A stretch of 64,000 bases of DNA from Bromus sterilis (Eukaryota; Streptophyta; Magnoliopsida; Poales; Poaceae), in contig OX465596.1 in the NCBI GenBank assembly GCA_950022295.1, positions 130,118,501 to 130,182,500 on the forward strand, given 5' to 3'. Both the position numbers and the translations under genes were made by a program. Below, one piece after another: positions 10,564-22,670 of the stretch (positions are counted from its first letter, which is position 1; each line of letters begins with the position of its first letter). Below the pieces are notes generated by a model. The model ran no database searches. It had not been told where the DNA came from and saw only the letters and a program-made list of their open reading frames with translations.

Positions 10564-12880
10564 ATGGTCATCAAGATGATCGGAGGTCGAGTGGGTAGAT
10601 ACAAGGAAGAGGCGAAAGCCGACATGATTTTGAACAACCGGACCCAGATAAGATGTCCATGCCAAAAATGCAAACTCCTGACCTGGATGGACCCTGATTC
10701 CAGATTATTGGAGGAGCAACTGCTCAGTCGCGGTTTCATGTGTGAACAAGAACATGCCGGAGGACCTCATCATCATCAACAAGGAGATGCCAGCGGACAA
10801 CATCATCATGAACAAGGAGATCCGGGTGGACATCATCATGAAGAAGCAGATGCCAACGTCCATATTCATCATGAAGAAGGAGATGCCGACGGACATGATG
10901 ATCATCATGAAGAAGGAGATGATGCTGGAGTAGATGATGGTGGAGAGGACATGAACACGTAGACGCTTCTAACTTCGTCCTTGCGGTACAGACATGTTCA
11001 AGAACTTCTCATGAAGGAGACGAGCAACGCTAAAGCTGCAGCCAGAGAGAAAGCTAAGCTGGCGCAAATGGAGATAGACGGGATGACTCCATTGTATCCT
11101 GGATGTCGGCCCGAGGATACACGCTTGAATGTAATGCTTAAGTTTCTATAGATGAAGGTAGAACACCAATGGACCGACGTGAGCTTCAACGCTTTGATGG
11201 AATTCTTTCACGACGATCTTCTTCCATAGGGGAACACCTTGCCAAGAAGTATTGATGAGACCATGAAGATTGTGTGCCCCCTCGACCTACCACACGTTAA
11301 ATACCATGCCTGCATCAATGACTTCATACTTTATCACGACAAGTACAAGGATTACACCGCATGTCCTGTGTGCGGCCAAGGACGATACAAGAGAGGGAAC
11401 AAGAAAGTTCCTCGAAAAGTAGTATGGTACTTTCCTATCACTCCCCGTCTGCAGCGCTATTTCGTAGACCCTAAGGAAGCAGATATCTAGACTTAGCGAA
11501 GAAGCGGTTCAGCGGGATGAAGTCTCACAACTGCCACATGCTGATGATGCAGATACTTCCCATTGCGGTCCGAGGGATAATGGACGAGCACGTCCGTGAG
11601 ACGCTGTTTGGCCTCTACAACTTTTTTGACGTCATCTCTAGGAAGTTGATCGGTGTGAAGCAACTCGAAATGCTCCAGGAAGAGATCGTGGTTATATTAT
11701 GCGAGCTCGAGATTTACTTTCCGCCTGCATTCTTTGGCATCGTGGTGCACCTGCTAGTCCATGTCATGGATGACATCATCCATCTCAGGCCGATGTTCCT
11801 GCACAACATGTTGTTGTTCGAAAGGATGAATGGTGTCATTAAAGGTCCCGTCCAGATGGAAGCATAGCCAAAGAATTTCTGACCTACGAGTGCATATCCT
11901 TCTGCCAAAATTATCTAACCGAGGAAGAGAATATTGGTTTGCCCACCAAGAAGCACCTTGGCAGGCTCGCTGGATATGGTCACCGCGAGGGCTACCGCGC
12001 ACTTCATGTCGGCATCGCTGATCGACGCGTCGACTTTGATAGGGCACACCGAGTCGCGCTACAACACATCGAATTGGTCGACCCTTGGATGGAAGAGCAC
12101 AAAAGATTAATCAAGAAATTGTACATCGATCTAGGCCGACCGAGGAAGATGCGAGACGTAATCAAAGAGCACAACTCCAGCTTCACGGGTTGGTTCAAGA
12201 AACGGCTACTGGACAATCCACCACAGGCACCTTTTACGGAAGATCAACAACTCGTATTCTCCTTATCACAGGGCCTCGCGCACAACCTAAGGACCTATCA
12301 GTCGTATGACATCAACGGTTATAGATTCTACACCGAGGAAAAGGAAAATAGTTCCGAATATCAAAACTCGGGCTACTATGCTATCCTTCGCCATGACGAG
12401 GCTGCTGTCAAGGAAATATTCTTTGGAAGGATCGAGGAGATAAGGGAGCTCGACTACTGTGGGGAGACAATGTCGATGTTCCGTGTCAGATGGTCCAAGA
12501 ACGTCGAAAAAGAAGGCCTGTATTTCACCACCATGGTTATACCTGATGCAAAATCCAAGAAATCCTCCGCGAAAAATGAGCCATGGGTACTCGCTAGCCA
12601 AGTTGAAAAATGCTTATTCATTACTGACCTGGCAACAAGCGGCAGGAGGCGCATCATCGGAATGGACGGAGACGCCAACGAGCAAGACTTCGACAAAAAT
12701 GGCGACCCAAAGATCGAAGAGGAATTCGACAAGTACTTCGACATGCCTACCGCTAGTAAAGTAAGAAGAAAGACCACCCTACCTACTAAAGATTTTCCGT
12801 TCACTAGAATAAATCCCAAGGTGCCCGGACTAAAGTGTTCAATCGCGAAGAAGAAAGGCAAGAACATTAAGAGAGTCTAG
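10564..12880 (+). pseudogene. TNP2-type CACTA transposase, catalytic core deleted
   Basis: The N-terminus (10564-10962) carries the transposase-associated domain: RCPCQKCKLL, then a His/Asp/Glu-rich repeat. The start of the tnp2 region is at 11239-11490: PLDLPHVKYHACINDF, then VWYFPITPRLQRYF. The whole catalytic middle present in CACTA-1 is gone. Sequence resumes at ~11500 with the DUF4218-like part (MDEHVRETLFGLYNF) and ends in a DUF4216-like C-terminus, 11939-12880 (NEPWVLASQVEKC). Stops or frame changes occur at 10960, ~11148, ~11228 and 11865. The last 313 codons are open. It cannot encode an active transposase, though the C-terminus could be expressed. Confidence 0.85.
10765..10925 (+). 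repeat. In-frame His-rich minisatellite in TNP2-B
   Basis: About six imperfect ~30-base units (CATCATCATGAAcAAGGAGAt-like) encode HHHEEGDA-type repeats after the transposase-associated domain. CACTA-1 has only a dispersed acidic/His segment at this place, so the array expanded in this copy. Confidence 0.75.
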
Positions 12881-13120
12881 CTAGCTCGTAATCGATCGAT
12901 CGAGATGACGTGACTTTTGTTGTGTATGCACACGTGTGATCGAGATGACATGTATTGATGTGTGTGTCAATCATATGTATATGACTTTGACTTTGGAAAA
13001 AACTTATATGCAAACTAAAAAGGATCGGAGGGAGTATGTGTGTATTTTCTTGTTGCCACACATGTGTAGATTGTTGCTTTAAATATATCCGTAACATAAT
13101 TACAAAAAAGTTTAAAAAGA
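12881..13120 (+). other. 3' flank of TNP2-B, nothing recognised
   Basis: AT-rich sequence after the TNP2 stop, with TGTGTATG-type and A-rich tracts. It is probably 3' UTR and polyadenylation region. No gene seen. Confidence 0.4.
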
Positions 13121-13129
13121 AAAAAAAAT

Positions 13130-13205
13130 GTGGTGAGACAGGACTCGAACCTGGATGCCCAGTTTCACAATGTGTAGAGCAACCATACCACTAGGGCTAT
13201 TGAGT
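13130..13205 (-). tRNA. tRNA-like relic
   Basis: The minus strand has a perfect B-box/T-arm (GGTTCGAGTCC) ending GTCTCACC, and an A-box-like TAGCCCTAGTGG about 45 bases upstream, with GGTTGCTCTACACATTGTGA between. The 5' acceptor arm does not pair with GTCTCAC, so a functional tRNA is unlikely. It may be a decayed tRNA or a tRNA-derived SINE head. CACTA-1 has no counterpart. Confidence 0.35.
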
Positions 13206-13244
13206 GTTTCATTTCACAATGAGAGCAACGCGGATTTTAGACTA

Positions 13245-13345
13245 AGTCCCAAATTTTGGTGGTGCATGCTTCCCCCATGCGCAATAGAATCTTTACTTTT
13301 TGTGGCACACGGCCTCTACATGCGCCATAGAATTGCTTAACTTAG
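13245..13345. repeat. Internal subterminal-type repeats of CACTA-B
   Basis: TTTTGTGGCACACGG and CATGCGCCATAGAA lie between the TNP2 and TNPA genes, decayed versions of the terminal GTGGCGCAC motif. CACTA-1 has the same kind of repeats in the same intergenic place. Confidence 0.65.
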
Positions 13346-14406
13346 CCAAATAGCACGGTTCGCCCCCTTCTCTACATACCACACTCGACGAACCCTAATC
13401 CCCCTCTCCTGCGACAACGACGACGGACGCCGACTTCATCCCGAATCGCCGCTGCCTACCGCCCATCGTCCTCGTCTGCTTCCTGCTGCCCGCTGCCTCC
13501 ACCGCATATTGCGTCCCTACGGTCGACGGCCTCGTGTGCTTCCTCGCTGTTCGTCTTCTTCTCGAGCGAGATCGACGACCCGAGCCCCGCCTGGTGAGCC
13601 TCCCATCACTCCGCTTCCGCCGCCGCCTGCCGCCCGCCGTGCCTCGTCTGCTTCCTCGCCGTGCTCCCCTGTTCCGGCCCCCAGTAGGGTTCCTCGTCGT
13701 GCTCCCCTGTTTCGACCCCCAAATAGGGTTCCTCGCCGTGCTCCCCTGTTCCTCGCTGTAGAAATAGGGTTCAATTATGTTGTAATTCTGTATGGTGGTG
13801 GTCTTCCGGCCTCCAATCTTGTGATTGTGATGATATTGCTCTTGAAAGGAACAAATCCGTGTACAAAATTTGATGCTAATTCATACTGTGCTTTTGTTTT
13901 CTTTTGTTTAGCAAGCTACTGTGAGAAGCTATTGTTTGGGTTCGAATTTGTTTGCTGGCTGGCTACTCTATTTTACTGGATAAGATCAATTGCTATGCTC
14001 TGTTTTTTAATGATGATTATTGACCGCTGTCTCTATTGATATTGTATAAAATGTTTCATTGTTCGTTCTGAATCTTTGATTGTTGCTAAATTTTTTACTT
14101 TGCTTGGTTCAGGTTGAATCCAAAAGGAGCAGCTTTCCAAAATCCAAGTTGCTACACAATTATGTTTTCGAATCCAAAGGAGCAACTTTCAGTTTAGCCA
14201 TATATGAAAGTTATGTCACTAGTTTTATTGCTAAAGTTATATCACTTTTTGGCCATATCATTATAAATCTTTTTCGGAATAAATGCTCCATCAATGTGTT
14301 TAGCTAGACTGAATTGTAGCAAGCTTGCCCATATGAATGTGTTGCTATTATATGCTGCTGTTATATGGCTACTATTATATGTTCCTCTTAGGCTATGTTG
14401 AGAGTT
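13346..14406 (+). other. Leader exon and intron of TNPA-B
   Basis: A CG-rich leader (13380-13590) with a possible splice donor CTGGTGAGCC near 13592, then AT-rich sequence. It matches the layout of the TNPA modules in CACTA-1, where a C-rich 5' UTR exon is followed by a ~1 kb intron. Open frames in the GC-rich part have no domain. Confidence 0.5.
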
Positions 14407-14500
14407 GCCCATTTCTCCGGAAGTGTTGATTCACTTCCGTTTTGGTTGAGAAATGGGCACTCATAGGTCCAAAATTTAGCAAAGGTCATGCCGAATTTTT
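14407..14500 (+). promoter_or_regulatory. Structured leader motif, TNPA of CACTA-B
   Basis: Outer arms GCCCATTTCTC and GAGAAATGGGC pair over 11 bases. The inner arms GGAAGTG and CACTTCC pair over 7 bases around the same TTGATT loop, with a 3' bulge GTTTTGGTT. It is followed by AAAGGTCATGCCGAATTTTT. Compared with TNP2, the inner stem has a compensating change (A-T to G-C). The ATG follows at 14540. Confidence 0.75.
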
Positions 14501-14539
14501 TGTATTAAGTTTTTATCTCTCTTTTTATGAAGTGCAAAT

Positions 14540-16271
14540 ATGTCAGGCGCAAACGACGGTGTGGACCCTTCTAATAGTGGTGAAGAACAAGCCGTAGACG
14601 AGGTGCCACTCTGGAAGTTGTCCAATCAAATGTCGGACGAGGATAATTATGATGAGAAAGATGGCGACGGTGATCATGAGCATGACGGCGGCGGTGATGA
14701 TGAATAAGGCAGCGGGATACCGGTGTAGGCGAGGATGTCACCACCACCTCTGGCGGCGACCGCACCGATGGCGGCGCCTCCTACGACCCATCCACTAAGA
14801 AGAAAAATAAGGACATGAAGGATTGGACGCCGCAAGTGCTCTTACCCGTCTGCGAGGAGTTCACTGAAGTCTCACTAAGTGGCCTACCCATTAAGCCTAC
14901 ACATATTGCAAGAGGGTACAACATGCAACTCGGGTGCATCGTCCTGGAAAGCATGTCTATCAAAACCAAGCACATCAAATCCAATGTAGCTTTGGTCGAC
15001 AAACTCATTCGGAAGCTTCACAAACGATACAAGTTCCCAGCGCAGTATTATAACCTAGATGTACGGACGAACGCGGTAAACAGATTAGCCGTCACGAAGA
15101 TGAGCAACACCTTGAGCAGCTAGAAAACCCGGGTGAAGGGCAAGATAGCTAAAGGTCAAAGCTGGAAGACGATAAGTCTGAAAGAGCCGATGATCGAAGA
15201 AGAAGAGTTCAACAACTTCAACGAGGGGTTAGCGTCTGATGAGGCTAAAGTATGGAATGCATGGGGGAAGAAGATGTGGGACATGAACTTTGGTAACCAT
15301 AAGTGTGGAAGCGGCGGTTACAGAGGAAAACAACCCATTTGGGACAAGTAGGACGCCGAGCTGGAACGCCTGGGAATAGAGAACAGGTGGATCAAAATCA
15401 CAGATCCACAGTTGAGGAACTTTGTCCGGTCCCGCTACTATTGGGACGTCAAAGCCCAAGAATTCGTTACCGACGATCCGGAGCTGAAGGCGTTTGAGCT
15501 AGAGCTGGCAAGGAATTTAATTGTATTCTAATTAAATAATGAAGCCAATTTTCTAAATGGGTTCACCTTTCTTGTTCAGAAGAAGGAATTAAATGGTACT
15601 CCTCCGCCAGCGTGCACGTCGGATTCCCAGTCGTCGGTGGGGTCGTGGGACACACCTTTCAACAGGTCTGTCAACGCTTACAAGAAGAGGGGCAAGTTGT
15701 TGCCCCCGACGTCAGCTGGCCGTGTGTCCGGCTTTGGTACGAGCATGAAGTTTCGCGAGTACTACAAGGATGATATAAAGAAAAGGAAGGAGAGGAAGTT
15801 CGCGTCCTCGGCAAAGGAAAAATAGGAGGTTGAACAACTGAAGAAGAAGGTGGAATCAATTCCGGACATCGTCGCGCAACACATAGAGGAGAGGATTCGT
15901 GATATCATCCCCGCCGGGTTGATGGAGGGGCTAGCTACTTGGAAAGCGGCAGGTCGAGTGGGATCGATACAGTTGCCGAGCATGACCGGCAGCAACTCGG
16001 CCGCAGTCAACGTGTCACCGGACATGGTGACCCAGTCGACCGCCGCCAACACCGGATTATTTAATAATGCACCCGAGCAGGACTTTCTAACGCCGCCCGC
16101 CGTCATCGGCGGTGTCGAGACATTAGAGGTGGCCGACCCTTTCTCGACGTTAGAGAAGCAGAACGCCATCACCAAGGTACTAAGCTAATTAGTTTGTCCG
16201 CGCCATCTTGTTTACGCCTTAATTTGGTGACTGTAATCTCATGACGACAAACACATGCATGTTTTCACTCA
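14540..16271 (+). pseudogene. TNPA-type protein (plant transposase Ptta/En/Spm), CACTA-B
   Basis: Homologue of the DNA-binding TNPA protein. An acidic N-terminus is followed by the conserved block 14815-15350: LIRKLHKRYKFPAQYYN, then GNHKCGSGGYRGKQPIWDK. Next comes a segment with GSWDTPFN and a Gly/Ser/Ala-rich tail (15637-16188). In-frame stops occur at about 14705, 15121 and 15349. Likely introns end at CTTGTTCAG (~15580) and TTTTCACTCAG (16271). The gene continues into the Ulp1-like part below. It is more diverged than the three copies in CACTA-1. Confidence 0.75.
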
Positions 16272-17163
16272 GGACACTGCTTGCGTACTCCTGCATAACG
16301 TGGCCAGCGGCGTGTTGAAGGATGTTTCCACAGGCGTTCTCCTACAACCGGCGAACCGCATGATGCACACCATTCCACTTGATGATGCCGTGATGAGGGT
16401 CAGGTTGGCTCGGGTGTTGACTGGGTTCAACGACTTTGACCCCCCATCCAACCTCAGGGAGCCGAGGAGGACAGGACCCTTGCCGATTGCTTTGGATGGC
16501 CCTTGACATGGCCGAAGATCCAGATTCGTCTTGCCGCGATAGGGCACACCACCAGCGGCGCCATCTCTCGGCCACGGGCGCGGGCACCACCGCCGGTCAT
16601 CACCACAACCAATCGCCACCAACAGCTATTGGGAGCATGTGTACCACCCCACGGCCAGGGCCCCATTGAATCACAACCGCCACCCCCCCGTCCTTGCCAA
16701 CACGTGATGAAGAGGACAAGGCACCACTTCATGGACCCAACTATGACGATGATGATGATATCGACGTCCATGAGTTCATCAACACTGGCTACACCAAAGG
16801 ATTGCACATGCCATCCCTATAGAAAGAAGCCTTCGGCCGCCCTCGCGATGATCAAACTGATCCTTCCAAGAAGCGGAGCCTCGACTATGGTTTATCTCAA
16901 GATATGGCTCCGGTCGACGATCAAACAAACAAACCCGTGGGAATCATTTTCATCCCTAACACACTCCACCATACGGTCAGTGAGCATATCAAATCCCAAG
17001 TGGATGACCCTGTGAAGAAGAAGCAGAGGAAGATAAGTAAGACGTTGGCCAAGAAGCAGCCAGCGAAGAGGATCCGGGCTGAGGACGACGTGGTACCAGC
17101 AACCAAGGAGCAGCCAAGCGCACCCGACGAACCGAGCAGTCGCCGACTCAAAGTCCCGAAAGA
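16272..17163 (+). pseudogene. Ulp1-like gene part of CACTA-B, 5' portion only
   Basis: It starts DTACVLLHNVASGVLKDV, matching the exon at 48622 in CACTA-1, and continues with linker sequence in shifting frames. The final piece (16904-17163), IPNTLHHTVSEHIKSQ and a Lys/Arg-rich stretch, aligns with STLHKAATEQIK in CACTA-1. The protease domain itself is missing, because Tat-A replaces it from ~17164. Confidence 0.6.
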
Positions 17164-20100
17164 CGCTACAACCCGTCCCAAGGACAGGTGTACGATCCAA
17201 GAAGACAGAGTACCGCAAGCCCAACAGGACGCCTACACCCTGCAAGCTAGAGCAGTCGGGAACCTAAACACAGTCGAAGTCTACCAGCTACACGACGCAG
17301 AAACTAGTATCATGTTCTCCCAGATTGATCACCCACCTGCAGTCCCAAGGCCGGGGCACGCGCTCCTGATACTCGATGCTCAAATCGGAGGGTACGACAT
17401 GGACATAATCTTCATGGATGGAGGCAGCAACATGAACATAATCTTCGTCAGCACCCTACACAAGATGCTGATCCCACGATCAGTATGGAAGAAATCAAGC
17501 ACTGTGTTATACGGAGTAGTCCCAGGAGAAGCGGCTACTTCCCTTGGAATAATCGAGCTCGAAGTTGTCTTTGGAAGCAGACGCAATTTCGCAAGACGCA
17601 CCCTCGAGTTCGAAGTACTCGATTGGCAGTCACAGTACCACGCCATACTGGGACGTCCCGCATTCGCGAAATTCATGGAGGTTCCGCACTACGCCTACCT
17701 CAAACTCAAGATGCCAGGATCCGCGGGCGTCATTACAGTCAACGGGAGCTTCACCAAATCAGACCAATGTGATCGTGATTTTCACAAAGTTTCCGACACA
17801 TTTGGAGCCGAGCAAGAACTCAGAGAAATAGCCATGGCGACAGACAAAAGTACCTTTTCGCTAGCAAGTCGTAGCGAATCAAAAGAGTATGGGCGGGACT
17901 TTAGAATAGACAGCGACATGGTCACCCACCAAGTGCACCCGACGGACCCAGAAAAAACAGTTCGCGTGTACGCCCACTTCCCGGAAGAGCAAGCGACTGC
18001 CCTCATCGCTTTTCTCCGTGAAGAATGGGAAATCTTTGCCTGGTGCCTAGCTGACATGCCAGGAGTACCGCGCGAGTTCGCGGAACACGCACTGCGTATC
18101 AAGCCAAACACCAAACTAGTGAAGCAGGCACTATGAAGATTCTAAGAACCCCAGCGCAGAGCAATCGGAGAGGAAGTCAACCGATTACTCGACGCCCAAT
18201 TCATCCGAGAGACGAAGAAAGCCCCTTGGATCGCCAACCCCGTGCTGGTCCCCAAGAAAGACACAGACGTGCTACGAATGTGCGTCGACTACAGACCAGT
18301 CAACAAACACTGCCCAAAGGATCATTTTCCCCTGCCAAGAATCGATCAGATAATCGACTCGACAACAGGATGCGATCTACTATCATTCCTCAACGCCTAC
18401 TCAGGATACAATCAGATCAGAATGAAGGAAGAAGACGAAGAGCACACATCATTCATCACCCCTTACGGCGTATTTTTCTACAGGACAATGCCCTTCGGAC
18501 TCAAGAACGCCGGTGCCACATACCAGCGGATGATGCAAGCCTGCTTGAAGGAGAAAATCGGAAGAAACGTGCAAGTCTACGTGGACGACATCGTCATCAA
18601 AACTTACAGTGCAAACACGTTGCTCGACGACCTGCGCGAGACCTTCGCAGCACTCAACAAGTACAGAATCAAGCCCAACCCGAAGAAGTGCGCATTCGGC
18701 GTCCCAACCGGAAAGTTGCTCGGGTACATCGTTTTCCCCCGAGGAATCAAAGCGAACCCCGAGAAAGTTCGAGCAATCGCCAGGATGCAGGAGCCAACTG
18801 ACATCACAGGCGTACAACAGCTCACCGGAAGACTCGCAGCCTTGAGTCGTTTCATCAGCAGACTGGGAGAGCGCACACTGCCATTCTACCAGCTGCTCAG
18901 AAAAGGGGAAAATTCGAGTGGACCGAAGAAGCCCGCAAAGCATTCGCGAACCTGAAACAGACACTCTCGACCCCATCGATCTTAGCGGTACCCAAAGAAA
19001 GAGAAAAGTTGTACCTCTATGTGGCAGCACGCAACAGCGTGGTAAGCACAACACTCGTCGTCGAGCGCACAGAAGAAGGAAAGGTCCAGAGCATACAAAG
19101 GCTGATCTACTACCTCAGCATGCTCTTGAAAAAATCCCAGCAGCGGTACACGCACTATCAGAAGCTACTACTGGCCATCATCACGACCTCAAGAAAGGTG
19201 TCGCACTACTTCGACGAACACCCTATCACAATCGTGAGCAGCGCACCACTCGCGGACATCCTCAACAACCCCGGAGCGACTGGGCGAGTCGCCGAGTGGA
19301 AAATTGAGCTTAGCCCGCGGGACCTGCAGTTCAAGCACCCAACAGCAATCAAGGCCCAAGTCCTCCTAGATTTTCTGGTCGAGTGGACGGAGGTCCAGAC
19401 ACCAGGCCCCCCGGACCTATCGAACTCATGGACAATGTTTTTCGATGGGTCTAAAAGATAGGAAGGAGCAGGAGGAGGAGTCGTTCTGGTCTCCTCCAAA
19501 GGAACGAAGCTCAAGTACGTCCTCCAGATCAACTTCAGTCACGCCTCCAACAACGAAGCCGAGTACGAGGCACTACTCTATGGCATGCGCATGGCCAAAA
19601 CATGCGGTGCCACTCGCCTCGTAATCTATGGAGACTCCAACCTCGTCGTCCAGCAGGCGATGAAAGACTGCAATGCAGTAGCCGACAACATGGCGGCCTA
19701 TCAGAAGCTCTACAACACGCTCGAAGGAAGTTTTGACGGTTGCGAGCTCAATTATATCCCCAGAACAAACAACACAGAAGCCGACGAACTTGCAAACATC
19801 GGCTCGACTCGAGGACCAGTACCACCCGGCGTCTTCCTCGAAAGCTTCAGCCAGAGATCCATCAAGGTAAAAGAAGCAGCACCCGAGGCAGCTGTAGATG
19901 ACGACACCACTGAGCCAATACAGGTGGCATCAGCGAGTCCATCCGAGGGCAGCAGCAGCCAAGCGGTCGAACCTACAGATTCAACATCACTCGAAGGACC
20001 AGCGTGGACAAAACCGTTCCTCCGATTCCTAATCAAAGGCACGTTACCGCAAGACGTCTCAGAAGCTCGGCGCATCAGTCGTTGATCAAAGGCATTCACA

Positions 20101-21239
20101 GTGATCAACAGACAGCTATACAAGCGCAGAATCACCCAGATACTCCAAAAGTGCATCGACGAAGAAGACGGCAAAGCCCTACTGCTCGAAATCCACGAGG
20201 GTACCTGCGGGCACCACGAGAGCAGTCAAGCGCTCGTGTCCAAAGCATTCCGAGCAGGGTTTATTGGCCCACTGCGATGAAAAACGCAGAAGACATCGTG
20301 CGGCGTTGCATCGCCTGTCAAAAATTCGCCAGCAGACCGCACGCTCCAGCCTCAGAACTCAAGACCATACCACTATCATGGCCGTTCGCCACCTGGGGAC
20401 TCGACATGGTCGGCCCGCTCAAGAAATCATCAAAGGGAGGAAGAACACACCTGCTAGTAGCAGTTGACAAGTTCACCAAATGGATCGAAGCAGTCCCCAT
20501 CACCAGCTCCACAGCCCTCACGGCAGTAAATTTTATCAAATCAATCATCTTCAAGTTCGGAGTACCACACAACATCATCACGGACAATGGTACGAACATT
20601 ACAGCGGCAGAATTCCAGAACTTCTGCGAAGAACTGGGCATCAAAATCAACTACGCATCAGTCGCGCACCCACAGTCCAACGGCCAGGTGGAAAAAGCAA
20701 ATGGCCTAGTATGCGAAGGAATCAAAAAACAGCTCCTCGCACCACTCGAGCATGCCGCAGGCAACTGGGTATAAGAACTCCCTGCAGTACTATGGAGCCT
20801 GCGCACTACCCCAAATACCGCAACCCAGTACGCACCTTTCTTCATGGTATACGGGTCGGAGGCAGTGCTTCCACATGACCTCAAATTCGAGGCACCCCGG
20901 ATCTCGGGGTACAAGGAAGAGAAAGCAGAAGAAGCACTACAAGATGACAAGGACACAACAGACGAAGCAAGAGACACAACCCTAGCAAGGTCAGAGGGGT
21001 ACCAGGACAAGTTGCGCACTTACCAAAGCACCCGCCTGCGCACCAGAACCTTCAACAAAGGAGACTTCGTCCTGCGACTGATACAAGAGAAATTCCACAA
21101 GCTTGCCCCCCAATGGGAAGGACCGTTCATAGTCTCAGAAGTCATAGGAGGAGGCGCCTATAGACTGAAGAACCCGAAGACTGACGAGGACGTGGGAAAT
21201 CCATGGAACGTAGCGAACCTACGCCGGTTCTACCCATAG
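17164..21239 (+). pseudogene. Tat-A pol polyprotein (protease-RT-RNase H-integrase), broken
   Basis: The protease active site is IIFMDGGSNMNII (~17400). RT has CVDYRPVNKHCPKDHFPLP and QVYVDDIVIKT (~18290-18600). RNase H has MFFDGSK (~19440). The integrase zinc finger is HEGTCGHH...CIACQKF, and its core has WGLDMVGP, ITDNGT and HPQSNGQVEKANG (20390-20700). The C-terminus PWNVANLRRFYP ends at 21239. All catalytic motifs survive. The frame is cut by stops at 18134, 18143, 19459, 20083 and 20772 and by one-base deletions near 18906 and 20263. The first 410-codon ORF (16904-18136) reads through from CACTA-B sequence. Confidence 0.9.
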
Positions 21240-21321
21240 TCTCCACCAGTCATGCTCAAACTGGCAAGCTCATGCAACCCTTCGACGCAATAAAAGGATG
21301 TTGCCCAAATACTACCACCTC

Positions 21322-21810
21322 AAAGCACTCGGGGGCTCGAGTACAAAACTCCCCCCGAGAGACGCTATCGTTGCTCACACGATCTTTACCAAAGCACTCG
21401 GGGCCTCGAGTACAAAAACTCCCCCCCGAGAGACGCTATCGTCGCTCACGCGATCTTTACCCAAAGCACTCGGGGCCTCGAGTACAAAAACTCCCCCCGA
21501 GAAGACGCTATCGTTGCTCACGCGATCTTTACCCAAAGCACTCGGGGGCTCGAGTACAAAACTCCCCCCGAGAGACGCTATCGTCGCTCACGCGATCTAT
21601 ACCCAAAGCACTCGGGGGCTCGAGCACAAAACTCCCCCCGAGAGACGCTATCATCGCTCACGCGACCTTTACCCAAAGCACTCGGGGGCTCGAGTACCAA
21701 ACTCCCCCCGAGAGACGCTATCGTCACTCACACGATCCTTACTTCAAGCTCTCAGGGGATCGAGTACCAGCTCCCCCCGAGAGACGCTATCATTTCCTCT
21801 GCAGCTCGTA
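21322..21810 (+). repeat. Tat-A minisatellite 1, ~70 bp x 7
   Basis: Units start AAAGCACTCGGGGGCTCGAG and contain CTCCCCCCGAGAGACGCTAT, giving a CTCGGGGG/CCCCCCGAG stem in each unit. Spacings are 69-72 bases. The unit's CACTCGGGGGCT is also the sequence found just before the 3' LTR. Confidence 0.95.
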
Positions 21811-22670
21811 ACTTAAAGGGTCCAAGCAAAATCCCCGACAGGCGCCACCTGCTGAAAACCTTTCGGAATCAACGGGAAGCCACGGCTACAACCAGATGGA
21901 AACACCAAGTACTTTGGAGAAATATGGATGGAACACAGGACATAGACAATCATTTAGTCTTCACCTGATCGCCAACGATCACCCAAAGACTCAGGGGCTA
22001 CTCCCATCGGGAGTGCTGTCGCGCACCCGATAAAAGATGGCAGTTAACAGAAGAATGACGAAGGAAACAAATCTCAGCCTACGTTCGACTCTACAACTCG
22101 AACATAGCCTCGGGGGCTACTCCCATCGGGAGCGCTGTCGCGCACCCGATAAAATCCACAGTACAAGAACTTGATGGACTCGAAGACAGCTCTCGTTGAA
22201 AGACTTAAAGATAGATCACATCGCAAAGGACTCGAAGACAGATTCCATTACATAGACTTAAACACAGCTCGCGTTACAAGGACCCAAAGATCAGTCTCAG
22301 TATGAAAAGACTCGAAGTACATTGGATAGAAGGAAACTCTGATTACTCGAAGGCAACCCTCATTACATGGAGAACTAACCTAGTTACAAAAGACACAAGC
22401 AGCCGATAAGCTTACGACATCAATCACCCAAGGAATTACGACTTCTACATATGTGCCAATGCTGGGATGATTGGCACTAAGACAACGAGCATCACCACAG
22501 ACAAAGGAGGAGTCGAAGCAGCCAGCTCATGATGTCAATGACATAACAAATGGTGAAGCTCGACTTATTTGCGGAGCAACGAGGACGATGCTCCACCAGC
22601 TTCTTCTCCTGATCCACCAGCTTCTTCTCCACCCGAGCTGCCGGCGAAGATGACGCCGTTGCCTCCAGTT
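21811..22670 (+). other. Tat-A 3' spacer
   Basis: Non-coding. It holds two copies of the block CTCGGGGCTACTCCCATCGG-like plus GCTGTCGCGCACCCGATAAA (about 21985-22035 and 22105-22155), then ACTCGAAGACAG-type repeats. Equivalent blocks lie at 57385 and 57505 in Tat-D. Confidence 0.6.

Larger units (their letters stand above)
9580..17163 (+). mobile_element. CACTA (En/Spm, Caspar-like) DNA transposon CACTA-B, truncated
   Basis: The element holds a left array of subterminal repeats, a TNP2-type pseudogene, internal subterminal-type repeats, and a TNPA gene running into an Ulp1-like linker. Gene order and protein similarity match CACTA-1 at 34538-62339. The left terminal CACTA motif is not recognisable, and the right end is replaced at ~17163 by retrotransposon Tat-A. 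It therefore cannot be delimited by a TSD. It is non-autonomous, because the TNP2 core is deleted. Confidence 0.8.
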
